The notes under the pieces: model-generated
The model's input: only the letters and a program-made list of their open reading frames with translations
Told to the model about the DNA's origin: nothing
The model's database searches: none
In this document: positions 34,231 to 43,534 of the stretch, piece by piece
Layout: each line of letters starts with the position of its first letter
How positions within the stretch are numbered: position 1 is the first letter of the stretch
Translations under genes and position numbers: made by a program
Assembly: GCA_041287365.1 (NCBI GenBank)
Contig: JBEULL010000015.1
Coordinates: 30,738-94,737, forward strand
Length of the DNA stretch: 64,000 nt
Origin: JAQVIJ01 sp041287365
Lineage (GTDB): Bacteria > Desulfobacterota > Dissulfuribacteria > Dissulfuribacterales > DYLC01
Direction: 5' to 3'

Positions 34231-36723
34231 ATGGAACGACCGTACAATTTTGAAAAAATAGAATCGAAATTGCAATGCAAGTGGGAGCAGGAAGGGGTTT
34301 TTCGTGTAAGCGAGGACAGCGAAAGGCCCCGTTATTATGTATTAGAGATGTTTCCATATCCATCCGGCCGTATTCATATGGGGCATGTACGGAATTACAC
34401 CATAGGGGATGTGGTTGCCAGATATAAACGTATGCAGGGGTTCGAGGTATTACATCCCATGGGTTGGGACGCCTTTGGTTTGCCTGCGGAAAACGCCGCC
34501 ATAAAACACGGCACACACCCGGCCAAGTGGACCTATGAAAATATCGATTATATGCGTTCACAGCTCAAGAAACTTGGATTTTCCTATGATTGGACCAGGG
34601 AGATAGCCACTTGCCATCCATCCTATTATCGTTGGGAGCAGCTCTTTTTCCTTGAGATGTACGAGAAGGGTCTGGTATATCGCAAACTCTCCAAGGTGAA
34701 TTGGTGTGAGAGCTGTTCCACTGTGCTGGCAAACGAGCAGGTGGAGGATGGCGAGTGCTGGCGCTGCGGCACAAAGGTGGTGGAAAAGGAGCTGTACGGT
34801 TGGTTTTTTCGAATTACTGCCTATGCAGATGAGCTTCTGAAGGGCTGTGATAAACTGAGCGGGTGGCCCGACAAGGTCTTGACCATGCAGCGCAACTGGA
34901 TTGGCAGGAGTGACGGGGCGAGAATTATCTTTCCTGTCGCGGACAGAGAGGGTGAAAACCTGACCGTGTTCACCACAAGACCGGATACGTTGTTCGGTGT
35001 CACCTTTGTCAGCATCGCACCGGAGCATTCCATGGTAATGACCCTGGCCCATGGAACCGGCCAGGAGCAGGCTGTAAAGGATTTTCTGGCAAAATGGACG
35101 GTCATTCCTTCAAAAGAACGTCTGGAGTCCAAGGAAAAGGAAGGCGTGTGGACAGGGGCCTTTGCGGTGCATCCACTTACGAGTGAAAAAGTGCCCATAT
35201 ATGTGGCAAACTTTGTGCTCATGGAATACGGCACAGGTGCGGTTATGGCCGTACCTGCACACGATCAGCGGGATTTTGAGTTTGCCCAACGCTATGGACT
35301 GCCCATCAGGGTTGTGGTGCAGCCTGACAATATTCAGGCCGAAAAAATGACTGAGGCATGGGATGGCCCTGGCAGACTTGTGGATTCAGGCGAGTTCAAT
35401 GGTATAGACAATGAAGAGGCGAAGGCCGCCATAGTGGAGCGATTAAAGGCAAAGGGGCTTGGAGAGCCTACTGTCGCCTATAGATTAAGGGATTGGGGCA
35501 TTTCGAGACAGCGTTACTGGGGTGCGCCGATTCCCATAATATATTGCAGCCGTTGCGGAATAGTGCCAGTACCAAGAGATCAATTGCCGGTGGAACTACC
35601 TCTTGATGCCCAATTGGATGCCAGCGGACGCTCGCCTTTGCCTCGTTTTGAGCCATTTTACAAGACGACCTGTCCTAAATGCGGCGGCGAAGCCAGGCGT
35701 GAAACAGACACCATGGATACCTTTGTGGAGTCTTCCTGGTATTTCGCCCGTTACACCTGCCCCGATGAGACTTCTATGCCTTTGGATAGAAAGCGTGTGG
35801 AAAAGTGGCTGCCTGTAAATCAATATATAGGCGGCGTGGAACACGCCATTTTGCATCTGTTGTATTCCAGATTTTTTACCAAGGTATTGCGGGACTTGGA
35901 ATGGCTTTCGGTGGATGAGCCCTTTGAGAACCTGCTGACACAGGGCATGGTCTTGAAGGAAGGTGCCAAGATGTCCAAGTCCAAGGGCAATGTGGTGGAT
36001 CCGGATGAGATGATTCGGCGCTACGGAGCGGATACGGTGCGTCTATTCATCCTTTTTGCCGCACCTCCTGAGAAGGATCTGGAGTGGAGTGATCACGGAA
36101 TAGCCGGTTGTCATCGTTTTCTTCAGAAGCTCTGGCGTATTGTCACAGCCAATGCGGAGGGATTGCGGACAGCCGATACGTCACAATCCGCACTGGAACA
36201 GGCGGTCCTTTTTAGCACGGCCCTCAAGGCCCTTCGGCGCAAGACACATCAAACCATTGCCAAGGTCACCGATGACATAGAGCGCCGCATGCAGTTCAAT
36301 ACCGCTATCAGCGCGGTTATGGAGCTCATTAACGAGGTGCATGGGTGTTTGGGGAGTTGCAGTATGAATGCCGCGTTTTTGTCGGTTATGCGAGAGGCCT
36401 TGGACGCGGTTTTGATCCTGCTGTCGCCCATGGTGCCGCACATAACCGAAGAATTGTGGTGTGTCATGGGACATGCGGAATCCATCACCAAAGCCAGTTG
36501 GCCTCAAGCGGATGCAACGCTTCTGGACGCGAATGAGGTCAAGATCGCAGTGCAGGTCAACGGCCGGTTGAGAGGAGAAGTGACTGTGCCCAAAACCGCT
36601 TCACAGGAGGAGGTGCTGGCTGCCGCACATAAAAATGAGGCCGTGAAACGTCATGTCGAAGGCAAGGTCATCAGAAAGGTCGTCTATGTCGCCGGCAGAC
36701 TGTTGAATGTGGTGGTGCAATGA
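34231..36723 (+). CDS. leuS: Leucyl-tRNA synthetase
   Basis: This 830-residue class I synthetase has the HIGH-type motif GRIHMGHVRNYT, the editing domain, a zinc knuckle pair (CPKCGGEARRETDTMDTF) and KMSKSKGNVVDP. Length and order match bacterial LeuRS. It lies in the long plus-strand run after nusB and overlaps lptE by ATGA, so it is likely co-translated with it. Confidence 0.97.
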   Translation: MERPYNFEKIESKLQCKWEQEGVFRVSEDSERPRYYVLEMFPYPSGRIHMGHVRNYTIGDVVARYKRMQGFEVLHPMGWDAFGLPAENAAIKHGTHPAKWTYENIDYMRSQLKKLGFSYDWTREIATCHPSYYRWEQLFFLEMYEKGLVYRKLSKVNWCESCSTVLANEQVEDGECWRCGTKVVEKELYGWFFRITAYADELLKGCDKLSGWPDKVLTMQRNWIGRSDGARIIFPVADREGENLTVFTTRPDTLFGVTFVSIAPEHSMVMTLAHGTGQEQAVKDFLAKWTVIPSKERLESKEKEGVWTGAFAVHPLTSEKVPIYVANFVLMEYGTGAVMAVPAHDQRDFEFAQRYGLPIRVVVQPDNIQAEKMTEAWDGPGRLVDSGEFNGIDNEEAKAAIVERLKAKGLGEPTVAYRLRDWGISRQRYWGAPIPIIYCSRCGIVPVPRDQLPVELPLDAQLDASGRSPLPRFEPFYKTTCPKCGGEARRETDTMDTFVESSWYFARYTCPDETSMPLDRKRVEKWLPVNQYIGGVEHAILHLLYSRFFTKVLRDLEWLSVDEPFENLLTQGMVLKEGAKMSKSKGNVVDPDEMIRRYGADTVRLFILFAAPPEKDLEWSDHGIAGCHRFLQKLWRIVTANAEGLRTADTSQSALEQAVLFSTALKALRRKTHQTIAKVTDDIERRMQFNTAISAVMELINEVHGCLGSCSMNAAFLSVMREALDAVLILLSPMVPHITEELWCVMGHAESITKASWPQADATLLDANEVKIAVQVNGRLRGEVTVPKTASQEEVLAAAHKNEAVKRHVEGKVIRKVVYVAGRLLNVVVQ

Positions 36724-37247
36724 ACTATTCCCGTTTTTTCATTTTTTTGGCTTTCGCAGGTTTTTGGGCAGGGCTGTTGTCCGGTTGCGGCTACCGGTTT
36801 GCTGAGCGCAGCGATGCCTTGCCGTCCCGAATGCAGACCGTGTATGTGGCGCCTTTTGCCAACAAGAGCAATGAATTCCAGTTGTCATCCTGGATTACCG
36901 AGGACCTGCGCAGAGAATTTTTGCGAGGAGGTGCCCTGCGCCTGGCAGAGAGAGATGAGGCGGATGTCATCATAGAAGGTGAAGTGCGAAGAGTGGAGGT
37001 TTCAGGCCTTTCCTTTCTTGCCTATGACAAGGCTGTGGAGCGCAGAATAAATGTCGAGTGCGCAGTGCGCATGAAGGACAGGCGGACAGGTCGAATCCTC
37101 TGGCAGACCGCGAATCTGGTGCGAGACGAGGGTTTTCTCACAGGCAGGGACAACATGGAAAGCGATGCGTTCAAGGCGGATGCCTCCAGAAAACTCAGCC
37201 GTTACATGGCCGAGATCATCTATCATCGTGTGACAGGGGTATTTTAG
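36720..37247 (+). CDS. lptE: LPS assembly lipoprotein LptE
   Basis: The 175-residue protein has a lipoprotein signal with LLSGC (Cys 23) followed by GYRFAER, and the LptE fold pattern YVAPFANKSNEFQL...LRREFLRGG. LptE plugs the LptD outer-membrane translocon, so this organism should export LPS. The order leuS-lptE is conserved in many Gram-negative bacteria. It ends the 18.7-37.2 kb gene run. Confidence 0.92.
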   Translation: MNYSRFFIFLAFAGFWAGLLSGCGYRFAERSDALPSRMQTVYVAPFANKSNEFQLSSWITEDLRREFLRGGALRLAERDEADVIIEGEVRRVEVSGLSFLAYDKAVERRINVECAVRMKDRRTGRILWQTANLVRDEGFLTGRDNMESDAFKADASRKLSRYMAEIIYHRVTGVF

Positions 37248-37306
37248 GCGTCAGGAACTTTTCTGCTTTGTTACAATACCGGCACAGGCGTCAGACCCTA
37301 TACCGG

Positions 37307-37334
37307 CCTGTATTGTCAGGCCTGTATTGTCAGG
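37307..37334. repeat. Perfect 14-base tandem duplication
   Basis: CCTGTATTGTCAGG occurs twice in a row in the non-coding region after lptE. It is a small local duplication and no function is implied. Confidence 0.8.
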
Positions 37335-37378
37335 ATGGATGGCGAAAAGAAACGGGTGTGAGTACGACAGTGTATAAC

Positions 37379-37520
37379 GGGAAGTCCCAAAAATTAGGAG
37401 TTTTGTTGAATAGCAAGGCGCGAGAAGGCGAAAAAGCTAAGCATACTCTTCGTATGTGAGCATTTTTCGCTGACAAGCAACGCAGCTATCAGGCAAAAGA
37501 ACAATTTTTGGGACTTTCCT
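37379..37520. repeat. Dispersed MITE-like element, copy B (inverted relative to copy A)
   Basis: The 142-base stretch runs from GGGAAGTCCCAAAAATT to AATTTTTGGGACTTTCC and is nearly identical to the reverse complement of 14012-14160, with only a handful of differences. TATAAC flanks it on both sides, consistent with a target-site duplication. With the tandem repeat and a terminator it fills most of the 37248-37631 gap, which has no gene. Confidence 0.85.
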
Positions 37521-37529
37521 ATAACTATA

Positions 37530-37558
37530 AAGAGCCGCTTAAAGCGGCTCTTTTATTT
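37530..37558. terminator. Terminator between the lptE end and rpsT, possibly bidirectional
   Basis: The stem AGAGCCGCTT/AAGCGGCTCT is followed by TTTTATTT on the plus strand, and on the minus strand by TTTATAG. It probably ends rpsT transcription and may stop read-through from the lptE side too. Confidence 0.85.
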
Positions 37559-37631
37559 GAAGGTTCCAAGTCATCAAGTAATCCCCGTACTTTTTGGAAC
37601 TTCTTTATGTGTTTCGATTAGGACTGAAAGG

Positions 37632-37910
37632 TTATTGAACGGTCGCCTCGGTCAATGCCTTGAGTTTTTTGTGAAGACGGGATATCTTTCTGGCAGCTGT
37701 GCGCCAATGGAATGTACCTTTGGATGCCGTTTGATCGATGAGTTTTTGTGTGGCCCTGAACTGCTCCAATGCCTTTACAGGGTCTTTGGCTTCTATATTG
37801 GCCATAAGCCTCTTGACCATGGTCTTGACACGGCTTTTTCTGCTGGCATTCCGTTCCCTGCGTGTTTCGTTTTGACGCATACGTTTGATGGCTGATTTAT
37901 GATTTGCCAA
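37632..37910 (-). CDS. rpsT: 30S ribosomal protein S20
   Basis: The 92-residue basic helical protein starts MANHKSAIKRMRQNETRRER and ends with the KISRLHKKLKAL helix, as in S20. AAGGAG precedes the start. It is transcribed alone on the minus strand, with a good promoter about 60 bases upstream of the ATG and a terminator about 75 bases after the stop. Confidence 0.97.
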   Translation of the reverse strand: MANHKSAIKRMRQNETRRERNASRKSRVKTMVKRLMANIEAKDPVKALEQFRATQKLIDQTASKGTFHWRTAARKISRLHKKLKALTEATVQ

Positions 37911-37977
37911 GTTTTATCTCCTTTTTTGCAATGTTTTTTGTCTGCAACGCGGCAGCTTCTTTTTTATAAATTCTAAT

Positions 37978-38006
37978 TTAATAGCCTATCGTTGCAGGTG
38001 TGTCAA
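37978..38006 (-). promoter_or_regulatory. rpsT: Promoter of rpsT
   Basis: On the minus strand a consensus TTGACA is followed after 17 bases by TATTAA. The leader to the ATG would be about 60 bases. The 286-base gap 37911-38196 holds nothing else I can support. Confidence 0.6.
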
Positions 38007-38196
38007 TAAGATTCTGCTGTTTCAGGTCAACGGTATCTTTGAGTCGCATCACATTCAGTGGTTTCTCTGCCTTTCCGAAGAATATTTTTTTTGCTATATT
38101 GAAAGAATACAAGGCGTATTTGCGCCAGATTATATCGAAGGATTCCTTTTTTCGAAATGTCTCGAAGATCGGAAAATATTGGAGGAAGCTATACCC

Positions 38197-40017
38197 ATGC
38201 AGAAAAAAAAGGTGTTGGTGGTCGGTTCTGGTGGTAGGGAGCACGCCCTTTGCTGGAAACTGGCAATGAGTCCTCGAATTGCGGCACTGTATTGCGCGCC
38301 AGGGAATGCCGGTATAGCCCAGTGCGCCGTTTGCGTGCCTGTGAAGGCCACAGATTTGAACGGCATATTGGAATTTGTGCGCAAGGAACGAATCGATATC
38401 ACTGTAATCGGTCCGGAGGCGCCTCTGGCTGAAGGGCTTGCTGACCTGCTGGAAGCCAATGGTTTTCGTGTGTTCGGACCATCACAAAAGGCCGCCCGAA
38501 TAGAGGCCAGCAAGGTCTTCGCCAAAGAGATCATGGCCAAGGCAGGAGTGCCTACTGCTGAACATCGTATTTTCACAGAACGAGAGTCTGCGATGGAGTA
38601 TGTCAGAGAAGCATGGTCAAAGGGGAATCCGTCCATGCAAATGGTCTTGAAGGCCGATGGCCTTGCCGCTGGCAAGGGGGTCATAATCGCCAGGACCTTA
38701 TCGGAGGCTGAGAAAGCCGTTACGGATATCCTCGAGCGCAAACTGTTCGGCAATGCCGGTGAAAGACTGGTGGCGGAGGAGTTTCTGCAGGGAGAAGAGG
38801 CATCCTTCATGGCGGTGACGGACGGCGATACGGTGTTGCCGTTGGCCACATCGCAGGACCACAAGGCGGTTTTTGACGGTGACAATGGCCCCAATACTGG
38901 TGGAATGGGCGCATATTCGCCGGCGCCGGTAGTAACAGACAGTCTGTTCCATGAGGTGCTGGAGACCATTATGAAGCCTGTGGTCAAGACCCTTGCTGCG
39001 GAGGGTATTACGTATAAGGGGGTGTTGTATGCCGGTCTGATGATTCATGAAGGCAAGCCCAAGGTCTTGGAGTTTAACTGTCGCTTTGGAGACCCGGAAG
39101 CGCAGCCTATTTTGATGAGACTGGAAACCGATCTGATGGAGGTCGTGGAAGCCACCATCGATGGCCGTCTGAACGAATTGCATCTGAAGTGGAATCCAAA
39201 GGCGGCGGTGTGTGTGGTGATGGCATCTGAGGGCTATCCAGGCGCCTACGAAACCGGAAAAAGAATAAAAGGGTTGGATAAGGCCTCAAAACTGCCGAAT
39301 GTGCAGGTATTCCATGCAGGGACAACCATGAAGTCAGGCAAATATGTCACTGCCGGAGGACGTGTGTTGAGTGTTACCGCTCTGGGAGACAATATTGCCC
39401 AGGCCATTGAGGCCGCCTATGATGCCTGTGCAAAGATTCATTGGGATGGAGTGCACTACCGTAAGGATATCGGGAAAAAGGCATTGAAGCACTTGAAACA
39501 TTCGGCAATGGTGGAGGCCGGCCCTGCGGTCGGCATTGTCATGGGAAGCAAGAGTGATCTGGAGGTGATGGAAGAGGCGCGCAAGGTGCTGAAGGAATTC
39601 GGCGTATCCTGCGAGGTGCGTATCCTTTCAGCGCACCGAACCCCTGAACTGGCCATGGAGTATGCGAAAAGCGCACGGCAAAGAGGGATGAAAGCCATCA
39701 TAGCCGGAGCAGGTATGGCCGCACATCTGGCCGGTGCAATGGCTGCACACACCACTCTGCCCATCATAGGTGTGCCCATGGCCAGTTCCAGTCTCGGTGG
39801 AATGGATGCCCTGCTCTCCACTGTGCAGATGCCGCCTGGCGTTCCTGTGGCATGTATGGCCATCGGCAAGGCTGGAGCAAGGAATGCGGCAATGTTCGCC
39901 GTGCAGATCCTGGCGGTTTCAGACGCTAAATTGGAGCAGGCCCTGCATCAATATAGAAAAAGTCAGATTGAAAATATTCTGGTGCAGAATGAGAAGATTG
40001 AAGGAAACCGAATCTGA
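38197..40017 (+). CDS. purD-purE: PurD-PurE fusion: GAR synthetase joined to N5-CAIR mutase
   Basis: Residues 1 to about 425 are PurD, phosphoribosylamine-glycine ligase: VLVVGSGGREHALCWKL, an ATP-grasp core with VLKADGLAAGKGV, and LEFNCRFGDPEAQ. From about 443 to 606 the protein is class I PurE with VGIVMGSKSDLEVM, ILSAHRTPE and the AGMAAHLAGAMAAHT loop. The two catalyse separate steps of IMP synthesis (2 and 6). The frame is open throughout and the linker is short. The ATG at 38197 follows GGAGGA; a TTG at 38179 was rejected. purM follows nearby. Confidence 0.94.
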   Translation: MQKKKVLVVGSGGREHALCWKLAMSPRIAALYCAPGNAGIAQCAVCVPVKATDLNGILEFVRKERIDITVIGPEAPLAEGLADLLEANGFRVFGPSQKAARIEASKVFAKEIMAKAGVPTAEHRIFTERESAMEYVREAWSKGNPSMQMVLKADGLAAGKGVIIARTLSEAEKAVTDILERKLFGNAGERLVAEEFLQGEEASFMAVTDGDTVLPLATSQDHKAVFDGDNGPNTGGMGAYSPAPVVTDSLFHEVLETIMKPVVKTLAAEGITYKGVLYAGLMIHEGKPKVLEFNCRFGDPEAQPILMRLETDLMEVVEATIDGRLNELHLKWNPKAAVCVVMASEGYPGAYETGKRIKGLDKASKLPNVQVFHAGTTMKSGKYVTAGGRVLSVTALGDNIAQAIEAAYDACAKIHWDGVHYRKDIGKKALKHLKHSAMVEAGPAVGIVMGSKSDLEVMEEARKVLKEFGVSCEVRILSAHRTPELAMEYAKSARQRGMKAIIAGAGMAAHLAGAMAAHTTLPIIGVPMASSSLGGMDALLSTVQMPPGVPVACMAIGKAGARNAAMFAVQILAVSDAKLEQALHQYRKSQIENILVQNEKIEGNRI

Positions 40018-40597
40018 TGCTGTGGCGGAGGCTGTACGGGTTCTGAGGGCAGGTGGTATTGTAGCTTATTCCACGGAAACGAGTTACGGACTTGGTGCAT
40101 CCATCGAACATGCCGATGCCATGAGCCGTATCTATCTGATAAAAAAGCGTAGTATCGCCTTGCCCCTCCTGGTATTGATAGCTGAGATATCCTGGTTGGA
40201 CGTCTTGGTACAGGAGATGCCGGATGAAGCCCGCAGACTCATGGCGCTGTGGCCTGGTCCTTTGACGCTGTTGTTCAGGGCCAGGCCTGAATTGCCGTTT
40301 CATCTGGTGGGCCCGGACGGGTTGATAGGTGTGCGCATCTCCAGTCATGCCTTCGCCCGTGCCCTTGTGCAGGAATTGGGTTGCCCTGTTACGGCTACGA
40401 GCGCCAATCTGCATGGTATGCCTGCCTGTCACGATGCGCGAGAGGTGATGGCTCAATTGCGGAATCCTGCTCCAGACCTGGTTATAGATAGTGGAAGGAG
40501 CAGCGGCGGTCCTCCTTCCACCATAGTCGACGTTTCGGTGCGGCCCTTTAGGGTGGTTCGCAAAGGCGCTATGAGCGAGATTGACTTGTTTTTGTAA
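39989..40597 (+). CDS. Sua5/YciO/YrdC/YwlC family protein, probable L-threonylcarbamoyladenylate synthase
   Basis: The 202-residue protein has LRAGGIVAYSTETSYGLGA at the start, the nucleotide region VTATSANLHG and the end VIDSGRSSGGPPSTIVDV, all typical of TsaC/Sua5 domains. These enzymes make threonylcarbamoyl-AMP for the t6A modification of tRNA. The KR-S-x6-P segment corresponds to the usual KxR and PL motif. The start overlaps the purE end by 29 bases. Confidence 0.88.
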   Translation: MRRLKETESDAVAEAVRVLRAGGIVAYSTETSYGLGASIEHADAMSRIYLIKKRSIALPLLVLIAEISWLDVLVQEMPDEARRLMALWPGPLTLLFRARPELPFHLVGPDGLIGVRISSHAFARALVQELGCPVTATSANLHGMPACHDAREVMAQLRNPAPDLVIDSGRSSGGPPSTIVDVSVRPFRVVRKGAMSEIDLFL

Positions 40598-40743
40598 TTG
40601 GATTAAAAACAGAGGGCATCATGCCGGTCATTTGCTCAAATTTTTATCTTTGATCGGCTTTGTTATTGTAAATTATTGACGCCGTGATGGGCTGTTTTGA
40701 TATGGAAGTCCAAAAAAGTTTTTGATAAAGGACATCGAATGTT

Positions 40744-41799
40744 ATGAAGATTGAGAAAAAAAACAGATATGTAGAGGCCGGAGTGGATGTGGAGACCGCC
40801 AATAGATTTATTTCAAAACTGGCGCCAATGGTCGCCTCCACCTTCAAACGCGGGGTTATGACAGGTATAGGCGGTTTTTCAGGGCTGTTCGCCCTGGATA
40901 CATCCCAGCACGCCGCTCCTGTGCTTGTGGCCTCTACAGATGGAGTCGGCACCAAATTGAAACTGGCCTTCATGATGGACAGACACGACACCATCGGAAT
41001 CGATCTGGTGGCCATGTGTGTCAATGATATAATAGTCTGCGGAGCCCAGCCCCTTTTCATGCTGGACTATTTTGCCACCGGCAAATTGAAAGAAGGGGTT
41101 TCGCTCAGTGTTTTGCAAGGAATAGTGGCTGGCTGCAAGGAGGCTGGATGTGCGCTTATAGGTGGAGAAACAGCGGAGATGCCTGGTTTTTATGCAAATG
41201 ATGAGTATGACATGGCCGGATTTGTGGTGGGTGTCGTGGACCGCAATCGTCTCATAGACGGTTCGGAGATCAGTGAAGGAGACGCCATTATAGGTCTGGC
41301 TTCCAGCGGATTGCATAGCAATGGATATTCCCTGGTGCGCAAGGTCTTTTTGGAGGAGAAAAAATACAACCTCAGCGATCGTCTCGATGCACTGGGCGGT
41401 GCTGTGCTTGGTGATGTTTTGTTGACTCCGACTCGTATTTATGTAAATACCGTGCTGCATCTCATTAAAAACAATTCCATAAAAGGTATGGTGCATATAA
41501 CGGGCGGTGGTTTTCAGGACAATATTCCGCGAGTGATTCCAAAGAGTTGCAAGGCCGTAATAGACCTTTCTGCATGGCGCATGCCAGCGATATTTGAGTT
41601 GTTATCAAAGGATGGGAACATTCCTGTAGAGGAGATGCTAAACACCTTCAACTGCGGTATCGGCATGATACTGATAGTGCCTCAAGAGAACGTGCAGGAT
41701 GTCCTTTTGCAGGCATCTGCATTGGGGGAACAGGCCTTTATGATAGGCCGTGTAGAGTCACGGCATGAAGATGAGGCGTTTGTGGTGTTTAACGGTTAG
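40744..41799 (+). CDS. purM: Phosphoribosylformylglycinamidine cyclo-ligase
   Basis: PurM closes the imidazole ring in purine synthesis. The 351-residue protein has GIGGFSGLFAL, the ATP and metal loop STDGVGTKLKLA, DIVAMCVNDI-type and GGETAEMPGFY motifs, and HITGGGFQDNIPR. A gap of about 146 bases separates it from the sua5 gene, so it may have its own promoter. It converges on the HU gene. Confidence 0.96.
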   Translation: MKIEKKNRYVEAGVDVETANRFISKLAPMVASTFKRGVMTGIGGFSGLFALDTSQHAAPVLVASTDGVGTKLKLAFMMDRHDTIGIDLVAMCVNDIIVCGAQPLFMLDYFATGKLKEGVSLSVLQGIVAGCKEAGCALIGGETAEMPGFYANDEYDMAGFVVGVVDRNRLIDGSEISEGDAIIGLASSGLHSNGYSLVRKVFLEEKKYNLSDRLDALGGAVLGDVLLTPTRIYVNTVLHLIKNNSIKGMVHITGGGFQDNIPRVIPKSCKAVIDLSAWRMPAIFELLSKDGNIPVEEMLNTFNCGIGMILIVPQENVQDVLLQASALGEQAFMIGRVESRHEDEAFVVFNG

Positions 41800-41813
41800 G
41801 TGAATCCTTGGCG

Positions 41814-42098
41814 TTATCCCCTGCCTTTGTTGACGCGCTCTCGCAACTCCTTGCCCACCTTGAAAAAGGGAAGTTTTTTGGGGGAGACTCGAATGGCAGT
41901 GCCGCTTTTGGGGTTGCGGCCCATGTATTCCTGATATTCTTTAACTATAAAACTCCCGAAGCCTCGAATTTCTATGCCATCGCCTTTTGCAAGGGCATTT
42001 GTCATGGCTCCAATGATTTCATTGGTGACGAATTCCGCTACACTCTCTTGTATCTCTGCTTCCTGAGCCAGCTCTGCGATCAATTCTGATTTGTTCAT
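41814..42098 (-). CDS. hup: HU/IHF-family DNA-binding protein
   Basis: This 94-residue histone-like protein has the HU signature GFGSFIVKEYQEYMGRNPKSG and an N-terminal MNKSELIAELA helix. It compacts and bends DNA as a dimer. GGAG precedes the ATG and a near-consensus promoter lies 40 bases upstream. It is encoded 14 bases from the end of the convergent purM. Whether it is HU or an IHF-like subunit cannot be settled. Confidence 0.93.
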   Translation of the reverse strand: MNKSELIAELAQEAEIQESVAEFVTNEIIGAMTNALAKGDGIEIRGFGSFIVKEYQEYMGRNPKSGTAIRVSPKKLPFFKVGKELRERVNKGRG

Positions 42099-42136
42099 TT
42101 TCTCTCCGTATCCTCTTCCAAGGATGTTGTTGCCTT

Positions 42137-42165
42137 TATTTATTGGGATTTTTACGGAATGTCAA
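42137..42165 (-). promoter_or_regulatory. hup: Candidate promoter of the HU gene
   Basis: On the minus strand consensus TTGACA is followed after 17 bases by TAAATA. The leader to the ATG would be about 32 bases. Confidence 0.5.
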
Positions 42166-42307
42166 TCATTAATTCCAGTGCCTTGTAAAGCCACTGCATA
42201 ATTTTATAGCCCCCTGCCATTATGAAGGCCCATCGTCTGGCTCCAAGGCCTTTAATCTTGTATTTTCAACCTGCCGTGTTATTTTAACTTCAGGAGCGAT
42301 AAGAATT

Positions 42308-43528
42308 ATGGATATCTACCTTGGAAGACAGCCCATTCTCGATACCAGGCAGCGGACTGTAGCATACGAGCTGCTTTATCGTTCAAGCCTTCAAAATGTC
42401 TTTACACAGATAGACGGCGCTACCGCTACCTCAACCGTGCTTCATAATCTCTTTTGCTCTTTAGGTATAGAACAGGTCTGCGGCAAAAAGAAGGCCTTTA
42501 TCAATTTTCCTGAGCAGATATTGCTGGAAGGCCTGCCCTCATTGGAGCCCAGGCAGATCGTTGTGGAAATACTGGAGACAGTATCCGTAACTCCGAATAT
42601 AGTAGCTGCCTGCAAACAATTGGACAAACGTGGTTTCGTTCTGGCCCTCGACGACTTTGTCTTTGACGGAAGTTTCGATGAACTTCTGTCCCTGGCAAGC
42701 ATTGTCAAGGTGGACTGGCGGGCTGTTCAAGGCCAGGATATGAAGAAACTTCTGGAATCCATAAACCGTTATTCACTTGTCCTGCTTGCCGAAAAGATCG
42801 AGACGGAAGAGGAGTTTCAAGAGGCCAAGGCCTTGGGTTTCGCCCTATTTCAGGGCTATTTCTTTGCAAAACCCGTTGTAATCACCGGTAAGGCCTTGCA
42901 ACCAGCCATGATCTCCATGCTCAAGCTCATGGTGGAGTTGAACCGGCCTGAGATGGACATGCGGATTATGGCCGGGCTAATTCAAAATGACCCTGCATTG
43001 TGTTTCAAGTTTCTGAAGATCATCAATTCCGCTGCATTTGGACTGCGCACAGCCGTTTCCTCCGTGGAGCAGGCCATTGCATTCATGGGAGAAAACGAGG
43101 TCAGACGCTGGCTTTCTATCTTCCTGTCATCCAGGCTGTCCGCTGACCGTCCATCCGAGCTTATGGTTTCGGCCTGTTTGCGGGCGAGAACCGGAGAAAA
43201 TGTCGCCAGGGCCATAAACAGGCCTGAATTGGCCTCCACCGTATTTTTTATGGGCATTCTGTCCTGTATGGATGCCATGTTGGGTAAGCCCCTGAAAGAG
43301 ATATTGGAGGAACTGCCTGTGGCGGATGAGATAAAAGAGGCGCTTTTGCAAGGGACAGGCGAGTTGAAGCAGTTTATAAATGTAGTGTTATCCCTTGAGC
43401 GAAACGACAAAACAGCCATAGATAGCTTGGCGCAACAGTTAAAGCTTCCTGTATCCACCCTTTCACAGTGTTATTTGGATGCCATGGCATGGGTCAACAG
43501 CTATGTGGTGGCCTCGATGGAACAGTAA
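42308..43528 (+). CDS. EAL-HDOD signalling protein
   Basis: The 406-residue protein opens with IYLGRQPILDTRQRTVAYELLYR, a degenerate EAL domain of the YuxH/CdgJ type (residues 1 to about 195). A HDOD domain follows (about 200-390, with LKLMVELNRPE and INSAAFGLRTAVSSVEQAI). The EAL part lacks the full acidic metal set, so cyclic di-GMP hydrolysis is unlikely. Relatives act as non-enzymatic regulators of motility and c-di-GMP output. No partner gene is adjacent. Confidence 0.9.
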   Translation: MDIYLGRQPILDTRQRTVAYELLYRSSLQNVFTQIDGATATSTVLHNLFCSLGIEQVCGKKKAFINFPEQILLEGLPSLEPRQIVVEILETVSVTPNIVAACKQLDKRGFVLALDDFVFDGSFDELLSLASIVKVDWRAVQGQDMKKLLESINRYSLVLLAEKIETEEEFQEAKALGFALFQGYFFAKPVVITGKALQPAMISMLKLMVELNRPEMDMRIMAGLIQNDPALCFKFLKIINSAAFGLRTAVSSVEQAIAFMGENEVRRWLSIFLSSRLSADRPSELMVSACLRARTGENVARAINRPELASTVFFMGILSCMDAMLGKPLKEILEELPVADEIKEALLQGTGELKQFINVVLSLERNDKTAIDSLAQQLKLPVSTLSQCYLDAMAWVNSYVVASMEQ

Positions 43529-43534
43529 ATTTTT

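Noticed and set aside
37978..38244. An 88-codon minus-strand frame between rpsT and purD
   Set aside because: It overlaps the purD start and the rpsT promoter and has no ribosome site or family features.
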